A stretch of 64,000 bases of DNA. It comes from Pseudomonas putida NBRC 14164 (GTDB lineage Bacteria > Pseudomonadota > Gammaproteobacteria > Pseudomonadales > Pseudomonadaceae). Both the position numbers and the translations under genes were made by a program. The notes beneath the pieces were generated by a model. The model had not been told where the DNA came from, made no database searches, and saw only the letters and a program-made list of their open reading frames with translations. The stretch spans positions 5,946,501 through 6,010,500 of the forward strand of contig NC_021505.1 in NCBI RefSeq assembly GCF_000412675.1, in the 5' to 3' direction. Positions 9,001 through 17,682 of the stretch are shown here, in pieces (within the stretch, counting starts at the first letter, position 1; the number at the start of each line of letters is the position of its first letter).

Positions 9001-10674
9001 ATGCACACCCCCGACAACCTGGAACTCGACCTGAAGCACGTGCTACAGGCGCTGCTCGCCGACCAGTACCTGCACGCCACCGACACCCTGCAAGTGCTCG
9101 AACACGCCGCCGCACACCCCACCGCCCACCCCTTGGAACAAGTTGCCGCCTGCTGCCTGAAAGACCGCCGACAACCCGGCCAACTGCTGGACTTGGACAG
9201 CCTCTGCCAATGGCTGGCCAACAAGGTCGGCCAGCCCTACCTGCGTATCGACCCCATGCAACTCGACCTGCCCCAGGTCGCCGGCCTGGTATCCCCCGCT
9301 TTCGCCCAGCGCCACGCTATCCTGATCGTCGCCGACGACCCTTCCGGCATCACCGTGGCCAGCGCCCAGCCTTACCAGAACGACTGGCAGGCTGACCTGG
9401 CCCGCAGCCTGGGTCGCCCGATCCGCCGCGTGCTGGCCAACCCGTTGCAGATTCGCCAGTCAGGGCAGTCGTTTCACCGCCTGGCCCAGTCGGTAAAGGG
9501 CGCGCAGCACCAGCAATCGACCAGCCTGGGCGAACTCGAACAGTGGCTGGAGCTAGGCAAGCGCCAGGCCGAGGCCAGCGCCGACGACGCGCACATCGTG
9601 CATATCGTCGACTGGCTGCTGCAGTACGCCATTGATCAGCGCGCCAGCGATATCCACCTGGAACCCCGACGCGCACAGGGCCAGTTGCGCTACCGCATCG
9701 ATGGCCTGCTGCACACCGTCTATGCCTTCCCCGCCGGGGTCACCCTGGCGCTGGTCAGCCGCCTGAAACACCTGGGCCGCCTGGACGTTGCAGAAAAGCG
9801 CCGCCCGCAGGACGGCCGCCTGCAAAGCCGGCTACCAGGTGGCGGCGAAGTGGAGCTAAGGCTGTCGACCCTGCCGACCCCGTTCGGCGAAAAGCTGGTA
9901 CTGCGCCTGTTCGACCCGCACCAACTGCACGAGGGCTTCGAGCGCCTCGGTCTGCAGGGGCCACAACTGGCCCAGTGGCAAGGCCTGCTGCGCCAGCGCC
10001 AGGGCATCATCCTGGTCACTGGCCCCACCGGTTCCGGCAAGACCAGCACGCTGTACGCCAGCCTCAAGCTGCTGGCCACACCGCAGGTCAACCTGTGCAC
10101 CATCGAAGACCCTATCGAGCGCCTGGAACCGGCCTTCAACCAGCTGCAGGTACAGCCCGCGCTAGACCTGGGTTTTGCCAGCGCCGTGCGGGCCATGCTG
10201 CGCCAGGACCCTGACATCATCATGATCGGCGAGATCCGCGACCGCGAAACGGCGCTGGTGGCGGTGCAGGCGGCCCTGACCGGGCACCTGGTACTGTCGA
10301 CCCTGCATACCAACGACGCCTGCGCTGCAATCACCCGCCTGCAAGAGCTGGGTGTGGCCGACTACCTGATCAAGGCCACGCTGGTCGGGGTCATGGCCCA
10401 GCGACTGGTGCGTACTGTGTGCCCAGACTGTGTGGCGAATCCATCAGCCAGTTGCCTGACCTGCCGTGGCACCGGTTTTCATGGGCGTACGGGCCTGTTC
10501 GAGCTGCTGCAGCCCAGCGAAAGCCTGCGTGCATTGATTGGCCCGAACGCCGACCTTACCCGTTTGCGGCAACAGGCACTGGACGATGGCCTGGTTGACC
10601 TGCGCCGTTGCGGCGAGGCCAAAGTGGCTTGCGGGCAGACCCGTGCCGAGGAAGTGCTGCGCGTCTGCAGCTGA
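9001..10674 (+). CDS. Orphan GspE/PilB-type secretion ATPase
   Basis: A 557-residue cytoplasmic ATPase of the type II secretion / type IV pilus superfamily. It has an N-terminal domain (about 1-150), then the core with Walker A GPTGSGKT (341-348), the Walker B region IIMIGEIRD (406-414), a His box HLVLSTLHTNDA (429-440) and a tetracysteine zinc site CPDC..CLTC (Cys 474, 477, 485, 488). These features mark GspE rather than PilT. No other gsp or pil gene is adjacent, so it is an orphan and must work with partners elsewhere or have another role. The SD before the ATG is weak. A small exported DUF2388 protein follows after 88 bp. Confidence 0.88.
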   Translation: MHTPDNLELDLKHVLQALLADQYLHATDTLQVLEHAAAHPTAHPLEQVAACCLKDRRQPGQLLDLDSLCQWLANKVGQPYLRIDPMQLDLPQVAGLVSPAFAQRHAILIVADDPSGITVASAQPYQNDWQADLARSLGRPIRRVLANPLQIRQSGQSFHRLAQSVKGAQHQQSTSLGELEQWLELGKRQAEASADDAHIVHIVDWLLQYAIDQRASDIHLEPRRAQGQLRYRIDGLLHTVYAFPAGVTLALVSRLKHLGRLDVAEKRRPQDGRLQSRLPGGGEVELRLSTLPTPFGEKLVLRLFDPHQLHEGFERLGLQGPQLAQWQGLLRQRQGIILVTGPTGSGKTSTLYASLKLLATPQVNLCTIEDPIERLEPAFNQLQVQPALDLGFASAVRAMLRQDPDIIMIGEIRDRETALVAVQAALTGHLVLSTLHTNDACAAITRLQELGVADYLIKATLVGVMAQRLVRTVCPDCVANPSASCLTCRGTGFHGRTGLFELLQPSESLRALIGPNADLTRLRQQALDDGLVDLRRCGEAKVACGQTRAEEVLRVCS

Positions 10675-10762
10675 CGAAAAGTCCTTTGTATTCAAGGAAC
10701 TTGCCTTGCCCGGAAAGATCCAACCGCGCATCTTCAACCCTCACCCTTCGAGGTGTTTCAAC

Positions 10763-11077
10763 ATGCGTCTCAAAACCGCCATCGCTGCCGCTGCCTTGCT
10801 TTCGCTGCCCATTGGCTCGGCCATGGCCGATACCTTCTGGCGTAACGTGATGACTTCCGGTGCAACCACGGCATCGAGCTACCTGACCTCGCGAGATCAC
10901 AAACTGGTTGTGGCCGCACAGGATGACGCTAGCAGCTTCGTCGCCAGCGAAGGCGCGATCCGCGGGCCGTTCCTGGAAGCGGCCATGCGCCAGGCGCGGG
11001 CAGAGCACCCAGGGATGCAGGCTTCCGACATGGAGCTGGCCAATGCCATCCTGGCCAAGAATGCGGTAGCCGAGTAA
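10763..11077 (+). CDS. Exported DUF2388 family protein
   Basis: A 104-residue protein with a clear signal peptide (MRLKTAIAAAALLSLPIGSAMA, cleavage near residue 22) and a mature part starting DTFWRNVMTSGATTASSYLTSRDHKLV. This resembles the small DUF2388 exported proteins that occur in several copies in Pseudomonas. I place the start at the ATG at 10763 because the signal peptide begins there, even though the frame is open for another 75 codons upstream. Likely periplasmic. Function unknown. It follows the orphan GspE-type ATPase on the same strand. Confidence 0.82.
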   Translation: MRLKTAIAAAALLSLPIGSAMADTFWRNVMTSGATTASSYLTSRDHKLVVAAQDDASSFVASEGAIRGPFLEAAMRQARAEHPGMQASDMELANAILAKNAVAE

Positions 11078-11080
11078 CCG

Positions 11081-11171
11081 CGTCGCCTGCCTCGCGGGCC
11101 TGCCGCTCCCACAGGGACTGCACAAGGCTGAATCTTGTGCAATTCCTGTGGGAGCGGGCAGGCCCGCGAAA
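11081..11171. repeat. Inverted pair of REP elements
   Basis: Two facing REP copies (gcctcgcgggcctgccgctc and gagcgggcaggcccgcgaa) in the gap between the convergent DUF2388 gene and gcvP. Confidence 0.85.
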
Positions 11172-11186
11172 AACCCAGCACCAATC

Positions 11187-14060
11187 TCAGCGGTAAGCCT
11201 CCACCGGCACACACGCGCAGAACAGGTTCCTGTCCCCATACACGTTGTCCACCCGGTTCACCGCCGGCCAGTACTTGTGCTGGCGCACGTGAGCACTGGG
11301 CGCCACCGCTTGCTCCAGGCTGTAGGGTCGGTCCCACACCCCCAGCACATCGGCCAAGGTATGCGGCGCGTGCTTGAGCGGGTTGTTCTCCGCCGGCCAG
11401 TTGCCCTCCTGCACCTCGCCAATCTCCGCACGAATCGCCAGCATCGCCTCGACGAACCGGTCCAGCTCGGCTTTCGACTCACTTTCGGTTGGCTCTACCA
11501 TCAGCGTACCCGGCACCGGGAACGACATGGTCGGGGCGTGGAAGCCATAGTCCATCAGGCGCTTGGCTACGTCCTCCTCGCTGATGCCAGTCAGTGCCTT
11601 CAACGGCCGCAGGTCCAGGATGCATTCATGCGCCACCCGCTGGTTGCGCCCGCGGTAGAGCACCGGGAAGGCGCCGCCCAGCTGGCTGGCCAGGTAGTTG
11701 GCCGAAAGGATCGCCACCTCGCTGGCATCGGCCAACTGCGGCCCCATCATGGCAATGTACATCCAGCTGATCGGCAAGATGCTTGCGCTACCCCAGGGCG
11801 CAGCGCTGACCGCGCTGTTGTTCGGGTCCAGGCCGGGCACCGGTACCACGGGGTGGCTGGCTACAAACGGCGTCAGGTGCGCGCGGATACCGATCGGACC
11901 CATGCCTGGGCCACCCCCGCCGTGGGGAATGCAGAAAGTCTTGTGCAGGTTCATGTGCGAGACATCAGCACCAATGTCGGCCGGACGCGTCAGGCCCACC
12001 TGGGCATTGAGGTTGGCGCCATCCATGTACACCTGGCCGCCGTGCTGATGGACCACTTCGCAAATTTCGCGAATACCCTCTTCGTACACCCCGTGGGTGG
12101 ACGGGTACGTGACCATCAGGCATGACAGGCGCTCCCCGGCCGCGTGGGCCTTGGCCTTGAGGTCGGCCAGGTCGACGTTGCCGTGCGCGTCGCAATCCAC
12201 GATCACCACCTCCATGCCCGCCATTTGCGCCGACGCCGGGTTGGTGCCGTGGGCCGACGACGGGATCAGGCACAGCGTGCGCTGTGGCTGGTGGCGGCTG
12301 CGATGGTAGCGAGTAATGGCCATCAGGCCTGCGTACTCGCCCTGGGCACCGGAGTTGGGCTGCATGCAGATGGCGTCGAAGCCGGTAATCGCGCACAGCC
12401 AGCGCTCGAGTTCATCGATCATCGCCTTGTAACCCGTGGCCTGGGCCACCGGGGCAAAGGGGTGCATCTGGGCAAAGCCGGGCCAGGTGATGGGGATCAT
12501 CTCACTGGTGGCGTTGAGCTTCATGGTGCACGAACCCAGCGGGATCATCGACTGGTTCAGGGCCAGGTCCTTGTTCTCCAACTGCTTGAGGTAGCGCAGC
12601 ATCTCGGTTTCGCTGTGGTGCAGGTTGAACACCGGGTGAGCGAGAAACGGCGTGCGCCGCACCAGGCCGGCAGGAATGCCTTCGGGCAGGGCCAACTGAT
12701 CGAGGGCAGCGATCTCCAGGCCGTGGTCCACACCGAGGAAGATGTCGAACAGGCGCAACACCGTGTGCTCGTTACAGGTTTCGTCCAGGCTCACGCCCAG
12801 GTGCCCCCGGCCAAGAATGCGCAAGTTGATGTGCGCGGCTTCAGCGCTTTCGATAATGGCCGCCTGGGCACCGCCTACATCCAGGGTGAGGGTGTCGAAG
12901 AAATGCTGGTTGAGGCGCTGGATGCCTTTGGCTTCCAGGCCAGCCGCCAGGATGAAGGTCAGCCGGTGCACACGCTGGGCGATGCGCTGCAGGCCTTCAG
13001 GGCCGTGATACACCGCGTAGAAGCCGGCAATGTTGGCCAACAACACCTGGGCCGTGCAGATGTTGGAGTTGGCCTTCTCGCGGCGGATATGCTGCTCGCG
13101 GGTTTGCAGGGCCATGCGCAGCGCCGTGTTGCCACGGGCATCGCGAGACACGCCAATGATGCGCCCCGGCATGGCACGCTTGTAGTCGTCGCGGCAGGCG
13201 AAGTAGGCCGCGTGGGGGCCACCGTAGCCCATCGGCACGCCGAAGCGCTGGGTCGAGCCCAGCACCACATCGGCGCCCAGCTCGCCGGGGGGCGCCAGCA
13301 CCACCAGGCTGAGCAGGTCGGCAGCCACGCAGGCCAGCGCCTGCTGGCTGTGCAGATGGTCGATCAGCGGGCGCAGGTCGCGCACCTCGCCGTGGGTATC
13401 GGGGTACTGCAGCAACGCGCCGAACACCGCGTGTTTGCCAAGGTTATCCACAGCGTCGACGATCAGTTCGAAGCCAAAGCCCTCGGCGCGGGTCTTCAGC
13501 ACCGACAGTGTCTGCGGGTGGCAGTGCTGGTCGGCAAAGAAGGCGTTGCTCTTGTTGCGCGCCATCCGCTTGGCCAAGGCCATGGCCTCGGCGGCGGCGG
13601 TGGCTTCATCGAGCAGCGAGGCATTGGCCAGCGCCAGCCCGGTGAGGTCGATGACCATTTGCTGGAAGTTCAGCAACGCCTCCAGCCGGCCTTGGGCGAT
13701 TTCGGGTTGATACGGCGTATAGGCGGTGTACCAGCCGGGGTTTTCCAGCACGTTACGCAGGATGACAGTGGGGGTGATGGTGCCGTGGTAGCCCATGCCG
13801 ATGAGGCTGGTCCAGACCTGGTTCTGCTCGGCGTACCCGGCGAGCTTGGCCAGGGCGGCCTGTTCGTCCAGCGCCGCTGGCAGGTCGAGGGGGCGATTGA
13901 GGCGGATGTCTGGCGGTACGGTCTGCTCGATCAGCTCGTTGCGGCTGGCAACACCCAACACGTTGAGCATGGCCTGCTGCTCTGCGGCATCGGGGCCCAG
14001 GTGGCGACGCAGGAAAGGGTTGAGCTCTTGCAGTTGATGCAGGGATGGCGACTGGGACAT
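11187..14060 (-). CDS. gcvP: Glycine dehydrogenase (decarboxylating), P protein GcvP
   Basis: A 957-residue P protein of the one-chain type, with two PLP-fold halves. The functional C-terminal half holds the PLP lysine in MNLHKTFCIPHGGGGPG (Lys about 707) followed by the glycine-rich loop. The protein decarboxylates glycine and passes the aminomethyl group to the lipoyl arm of GcvH. Its length equals that of E. coli GcvP. It is the last of three gcv genes on this strand, separated from gcvH by 195 bp that hold a REP pair, so it may be expressed partly from its own promoter. Confidence 0.97.
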   Translation of the reverse strand: MSQSPSLHQLQELNPFLRRHLGPDAAEQQAMLNVLGVASRNELIEQTVPPDIRLNRPLDLPAALDEQAALAKLAGYAEQNQVWTSLIGMGYHGTITPTVILRNVLENPGWYTAYTPYQPEIAQGRLEALLNFQQMVIDLTGLALANASLLDEATAAAEAMALAKRMARNKSNAFFADQHCHPQTLSVLKTRAEGFGFELIVDAVDNLGKHAVFGALLQYPDTHGEVRDLRPLIDHLHSQQALACVAADLLSLVVLAPPGELGADVVLGSTQRFGVPMGYGGPHAAYFACRDDYKRAMPGRIIGVSRDARGNTALRMALQTREQHIRREKANSNICTAQVLLANIAGFYAVYHGPEGLQRIAQRVHRLTFILAAGLEAKGIQRLNQHFFDTLTLDVGGAQAAIIESAEAAHINLRILGRGHLGVSLDETCNEHTVLRLFDIFLGVDHGLEIAALDQLALPEGIPAGLVRRTPFLAHPVFNLHHSETEMLRYLKQLENKDLALNQSMIPLGSCTMKLNATSEMIPITWPGFAQMHPFAPVAQATGYKAMIDELERWLCAITGFDAICMQPNSGAQGEYAGLMAITRYHRSRHQPQRTLCLIPSSAHGTNPASAQMAGMEVVIVDCDAHGNVDLADLKAKAHAAGERLSCLMVTYPSTHGVYEEGIREICEVVHQHGGQVYMDGANLNAQVGLTRPADIGADVSHMNLHKTFCIPHGGGGPGMGPIGIRAHLTPFVASHPVVPVPGLDPNNSAVSAAPWGSASILPISWMYIAMMGPQLADASEVAILSANYLASQLGGAFPVLYRGRNQRVAHECILDLRPLKALTGISEEDVAKRLMDYGFHAPTMSFPVPGTLMVEPTESESKAELDRFVEAMLAIRAEIGEVQEGNWPAENNPLKHAPHTLADVLGVWDRPYSLEQAVAPSAHVRQHKYWPAVNRVDNVYGDRNLFCACVPVEAYR

Positions 14061-14150
14061 GACGACGCTCTCTTCCTAGACCAGGTCTCATGGAGACTTA
14101 CAAGTCTAGGAAGGGATTGCCGATTCTGCGGGGAAACTTGCTTGGTCAGT

Positions 14151-14250
14151 ACCGGCCTCTTCGCGGGCATGCCCGATCCCACAGGTTGATCAAAGGCCAG
14201 CGGCGGGCGCTATCCCTGTGGGAGCGGGCGCGCCCGCGAAGCAGGCGACG
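14151..14250. repeat. Inverted pair of REP elements between gcvH and gcvP
   Basis: Two facing REP copies (cctcttcgcgggcatgcccg and cgggcgcgcccgcgaagcag). Unlike most pairs here it lies inside a co-directional gene set, just after the gcvH stop, where a transcript hairpin could reduce or stabilise gcvP expression relative to gcvH. Confidence 0.87.
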
Positions 14251-14255
14251 CGGTC

Positions 14256-14639
14256 TTACTCGCCGATAGCGGCCTTGTAGCCAGCAGCATCCAGCAGCTT
14301 GTCCAGCTCGGCCGGGTTGCTTGGCTTCAGTTTGAAGATCCACGCGCCGTAAGGTTCTTCGTTGAGCTGCTCCGGGCTGTCGGCCAGCTCTTCGTTGACT
14401 GCGATCACTTCGCCACCGATCGGGGCGTAGATGTCCGAAGCGGCCTTGACCGACTCGACCACACCGGCCGCATCGCCAGCGGCGAATACCTTGCCGACTT
14501 CAGCCAGCTCGACGAACACCACGTCACCCAGGGCTTGCTGGGCGTGGTCGCTGATACCCACGGTCACACTACCGTCGGCTTCCAGGCGAGCCCACTCGTG
14601 GCTTTCGGCAAAACGCAGGTCGGCGGGGATATTGCTCAT
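14256..14639 (-). CDS. gcvH: Glycine cleavage system H protein GcvH
   Basis: A 127-residue lipoyl carrier protein. The lipoylated lysine sits in VVESVKAASDIYAP (Lys65). It shuttles the aminomethyl group from the P protein to the T protein. The start MSNIPADLRFAESHEW is typical, with GAGG 10 nt upstream. It lies 51 bp downstream of gcvT on the same strand. Length and motif are fully canonical. Confidence 0.97.
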   Translation of the reverse strand: MSNIPADLRFAESHEWARLEADGSVTVGISDHAQQALGDVVFVELAEVGKVFAAGDAAGVVESVKAASDIYAPIGGEVIAVNEELADSPEQLNEEPYGAWIFKLKPSNPAELDKLLDAAGYKAAIGE

Positions 14640-14690
14640 GTCTTGAATTCCTCGATTGGCTCAGCGGTACGCCCGCCGGTTAAAAAATGT

Positions 14691-15773
14691 TCAGATCAGG
14701 ATCTTGCCGTGGCGCACGAAGGTCGGTTTGACCACCCGCACCGGGTACCATTTGCCGCGGATTTCCACCTCGGCCCGGTCACCGGTAGCCATGGGTACGC
14801 GCGCAAGGGCAATGGACTTGCTCAGCGTAGGTGAGAAACTACCACTGGTGATCTCCCCTTCGCCAATCCCGGCCACACGCACCACCTGGTGGGCACGCAG
14901 CACGCCGCGCTCTTCCAGCACCAGGCCGACCAGTTTTTCCTGCACACCCTGTTCGATTTCTGCCAGCAGGCCGGCGCGGCCGATGAAGTCCCGCTCGGCC
15001 GGCTCCCAGGCGATGCTCCAGCCCAGGTTGGAGGTCAGCGGGGTGTGGGCTTCGTCGATATCCTGGCCGTACAGGTTCATGCCGGCTTCCAGGCGCAGGG
15101 TGTCGCGGGCGCCGAGGCCACTTGGGGCGATGCCGGCGCCGACCAGGTCGTTGAAGAATGCCACCGCCTGATCGCCCGGGAAGATGATCTCCAGGCCGTC
15201 TTCTCCGGTATACCCGGTGCGGGCAATAAACCAGTCGCCCTCGGCAACGCCTTCGAACGGGCGCAGTTCGCGAATCAGTGCTGCGCGCGTGGGGCTGAGC
15301 AGGGCTGCCACCTTTTCACGGGCACGCGGGCCCTGGATGGCGAGAATGGCAAGATCGGGGCGGACCTGGAAGCCCACGGTAAAACCGGCCCGCTGCTGTT
15401 GCAGCCAATCGAGCACTCTGGCCCGGGTGGCGGCGTTGGTGACCAGGCGGTAGCCGTTTTCCGTGCGATAGACGATCAAGTCGTCGATCACCCCGCCCTC
15501 CTCATGGAGCAGCGGGCTGTATAGCGCCTTGCCGGTTTCTTCGAGGCGGGCCACGTCGTTGGCCAGCAAACGCTGCAGCCAGGCAGTTGCGTCGCTGCCA
15601 TCGACATCGACCACGGTCATGTGGGACACATCGAAAACCCCGCAATCGCTGCGCACCTGGTGGTGCTCCTCAACCTGCGAGCCATAGTGCAGGGGCATGT
15701 CCCAGCCACCGAAATCGACCGTTTTGGCGCCAAGCGCCAGGTGCAGGTCATACAAAAGCGTGCGCTGTCCCAT
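14691..15773 (-). CDS. gcvT: Aminomethyltransferase, T protein GcvT
   Basis: A 360-residue folate-dependent T protein that releases ammonia and makes methylene-THF from the aminomethyl-lipoyl arm. I start it at the ATG at 15773 (MGQRTLLYDLHLALGAK), which has AAGGAG 6 nt upstream; the frame stays open for 35 more codons with no family resemblance. Recognisable stretches are GGWDMPLHYGSQVEEHHQVR and GVFDVSHMTVVDVDG near the N-terminus, and RTGYTGEDGLEI in the middle. It heads the gcvT-gcvH-gcvP set. The 123-bp gap upstream holds a TACAAT -10-like element at about 15867-15872 but no recognisable glycine riboswitch. Confidence 0.96.
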   Translation of the reverse strand: MGQRTLLYDLHLALGAKTVDFGGWDMPLHYGSQVEEHHQVRSDCGVFDVSHMTVVDVDGSDATAWLQRLLANDVARLEETGKALYSPLLHEEGGVIDDLIVYRTENGYRLVTNAATRARVLDWLQQQRAGFTVGFQVRPDLAILAIQGPRAREKVAALLSPTRAALIRELRPFEGVAEGDWFIARTGYTGEDGLEIIFPGDQAVAFFNDLVGAGIAPSGLGARDTLRLEAGMNLYGQDIDEAHTPLTSNLGWSIAWEPAERDFIGRAGLLAEIEQGVQEKLVGLVLEERGVLRAHQVVRVAGIGEGEITSGSFSPTLSKSIALARVPMATGDRAEVEIRGKWYPVRVVKPTFVRHGKILI

Positions 15774-15896
15774 GGGTTTCTCCTTCCGGGCGTGGCGAAG
15801 CGGCGGCGGTCGATGACGTTTGATCGTCAGCTCTTCTTGTAGGACCCACCGCGCGAATGCCGCGCATTGTAGCCGCAAGGACGCAGGCTGGCACCC

Positions 15897-17519
15897 TCAG
15901 TGATTGTGACCTGGTCGATGTGCCGAACGGCGGATCAGGCCGATGACCGGCAGCAGGCCCACCAGTACCAGCGTCAATGCTGGCAGCGAGGCACGTGCCC
16001 ATTCGCCCTCGCTGGTCATCTCGAACACCCGTACCGCCAAGGTGTCCCAGCCGAACGGTCGCATCAGCAAGGTGGCCGGCATCTCCTTGAGCACATCGAC
16101 GAACACCAGCAGGGCGGCGCTGAGGGCACCGGGCACCAGAAGCGGCAGATACACCTTGAAAAACAATCTGGGCCCACTCACGCCGAGGCTACGGGAGGCC
16201 TCGGGCAGTGACGGGCGGATACGCTCCAGGCTGCTTTCCAGCGGCCCGTAGGCCACGGCGATGAAACGCACCAGATAGGCCAACAGCAATGCCGCAAGGC
16301 TGCCCAGCAGCAGCGGCTTGCCTGCCCCGCCCAACCAGCTGGACAGCGGGATGACCAAGTGGTTATCGAGGTAACTGAAGGCCAGCATGATCGACACTGC
16401 CAGCACCGAGCCGGGCAAGGCATAGCCCAGATTGGCCAGGCCGACCCCGGCGCGGATACCCCCAGTCGGCGCCTGCCGCCGGGCAAAGGCCAGCAACAGC
16501 GCCACGCTCACCGTGACCAGTGCCGCCATGCTGCCCAGGTACAAGGTGTGCAACACCAGACCGATATAGCGCTCGTCCAGGTCATGCCGGCCGCGTTGCC
16601 AGAACCACGCCAGCAGCTGCAGCAGCGGGATGACGAAGGCGCAAGCAAACACCAGCAGGCACCAGCCACTGGCCAGCAACGCCTTCATCCCACGCAGGTG
16701 GTACAACGCCTGCGCCCGCGGCCGCTCGTTGCCGCTGCGGCTGGCGCCCCGGGCACGGCGCTCGCCATACAGCACCAGCATCACTGCAAGCAGCAACAGG
16801 CTGGCCAGCTGGGCGGCGCTGGACAGGCTGAAGAAGCCGTACCAGGTCTTGTAGATGGCGGTGGTGAAAGTGTCGAAATTGAACACGGCCACCGCGCCGA
16901 AGTCGGCCAGGGTTTCCATCAAGGCCAGGGCGATGCCGGCACCGATCGCTGGCCGCGCCATGGGCAGGGCCACGCGCCAGAACGCTTGCAGGGGCGATAG
17001 CCCGAGGACGCGCGCCGCTTCCATCAGGCCTTTGCCCTGGGCCAGGAAGGCCGTGCGCGCCAGCAGGTAGACGTAGGGGTAGAACACCAGCACCAGCACG
17101 ATGATCACCCCGCCGGTGGAGCGCACCCGCGGCAGGCGCATCGGCCCGAACACCTCACGCAGGGCGCTTTGCACCGGGCCGGCGAAGTCCAGCAGGCCGA
17201 CGAATACAAACGCCAGCACATAGGCAGGGATGGCGAACGGCAGCATCAGCGCCCAGTCCAGCCAGCGCCGGCCTGGGAACTCGCAGAGGCTGGTGAGCCA
17301 GGCGAGGCTCACGCCTAGCACGGTGACGCCGATACCTACGCCCACCACAAGCGTCAGGGTATTGCCCAACAGGCGGCTCATCTGGGTGTCGAGCAGGTGC
17401 GACCAGATCTGCGTATCGATCGACTGCCAGGACAACAGCAGGACGCTCAGGGGCAGCAGCACCAGGGCGGCGATCAGGGAGACCGGAAGGTACCAGCGGC
17501 GTTGGGGGGTGTGGGGCAA
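15897..17519 (-). CDS. Iron(III)-type ABC transporter permease
   Basis: A 540-residue inner-membrane protein with about 12 hydrophobic segments, built from two fused permease units. Each carries an EAA-type loop (EAARVLGLSPLQAFWRVALP near 180-200, and EASRSLGVSGPRLFFKVYLP in the second half). This is the FbpB/HitB layout for Fe(III) uptake. The start must be the TTG at 17519: an in-frame stop lies two codons upstream, and the next Met is beyond the first membrane segment. The matching binding protein gene lies upstream on the same strand, separated by a REP pair. No ATPase gene is adjacent. Confidence 0.88.
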   Translation of the reverse strand: MPHTPQRRWYLPVSLIAALVLLPLSVLLLSWQSIDTQIWSHLLDTQMSRLLGNTLTLVVGVGIGVTVLGVSLAWLTSLCEFPGRRWLDWALMLPFAIPAYVLAFVFVGLLDFAGPVQSALREVFGPMRLPRVRSTGGVIIVLVLVFYPYVYLLARTAFLAQGKGLMEAARVLGLSPLQAFWRVALPMARPAIGAGIALALMETLADFGAVAVFNFDTFTTAIYKTWYGFFSLSSAAQLASLLLLAVMLVLYGERRARGASRSGNERPRAQALYHLRGMKALLASGWCLLVFACAFVIPLLQLLAWFWQRGRHDLDERYIGLVLHTLYLGSMAALVTVSVALLLAFARRQAPTGGIRAGVGLANLGYALPGSVLAVSIMLAFSYLDNHLVIPLSSWLGGAGKPLLLGSLAALLLAYLVRFIAVAYGPLESSLERIRPSLPEASRSLGVSGPRLFFKVYLPLLVPGALSAALLVFVDVLKEMPATLLMRPFGWDTLAVRVFEMTSEGEWARASLPALTLVLVGLLPVIGLIRRSAHRPGHNH

Positions 17520-17560
17520 GTTCTATGTCTCTGTGGCTGATGTGCGACCGCTTTGCGGTC

Positions 17561-17650
17561 GTTCGCGGGCATGCCCGCTCCCACAGAGGGCCGCACAACC
17601 CTCAAAGGCAGTGCAGATCCTGTGGGAGCGGGCATGCCCGCGAAGAGGCC
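17561..17650. repeat. Inverted pair of REP elements inside the iron transporter unit
   Basis: Two facing REP copies (ttcgcgggcatgcccgctcc and gagcgggcatgcccgcgaag) between the binding-protein gene and the permease gene, both on the minus strand. The position fits a processing or stabilising hairpin that would raise binding protein over permease. Confidence 0.87.
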
Positions 17651-17682
17651 CTTGCAGGCCCCGGAAGGATACGGCCTGGCGC

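Noticed and set aside
12144..14189. 681-codon plus-strand frame opposite gcvP
   Set aside because: Antisense to a canonical GcvP; His/Gln-rich product without a domain.
15774..15896. Glycine riboswitch upstream of gcvT
   Set aside because: The gap is only 123 bp and I could not find the conserved aptamer cores; a -10-like element is the only signal.
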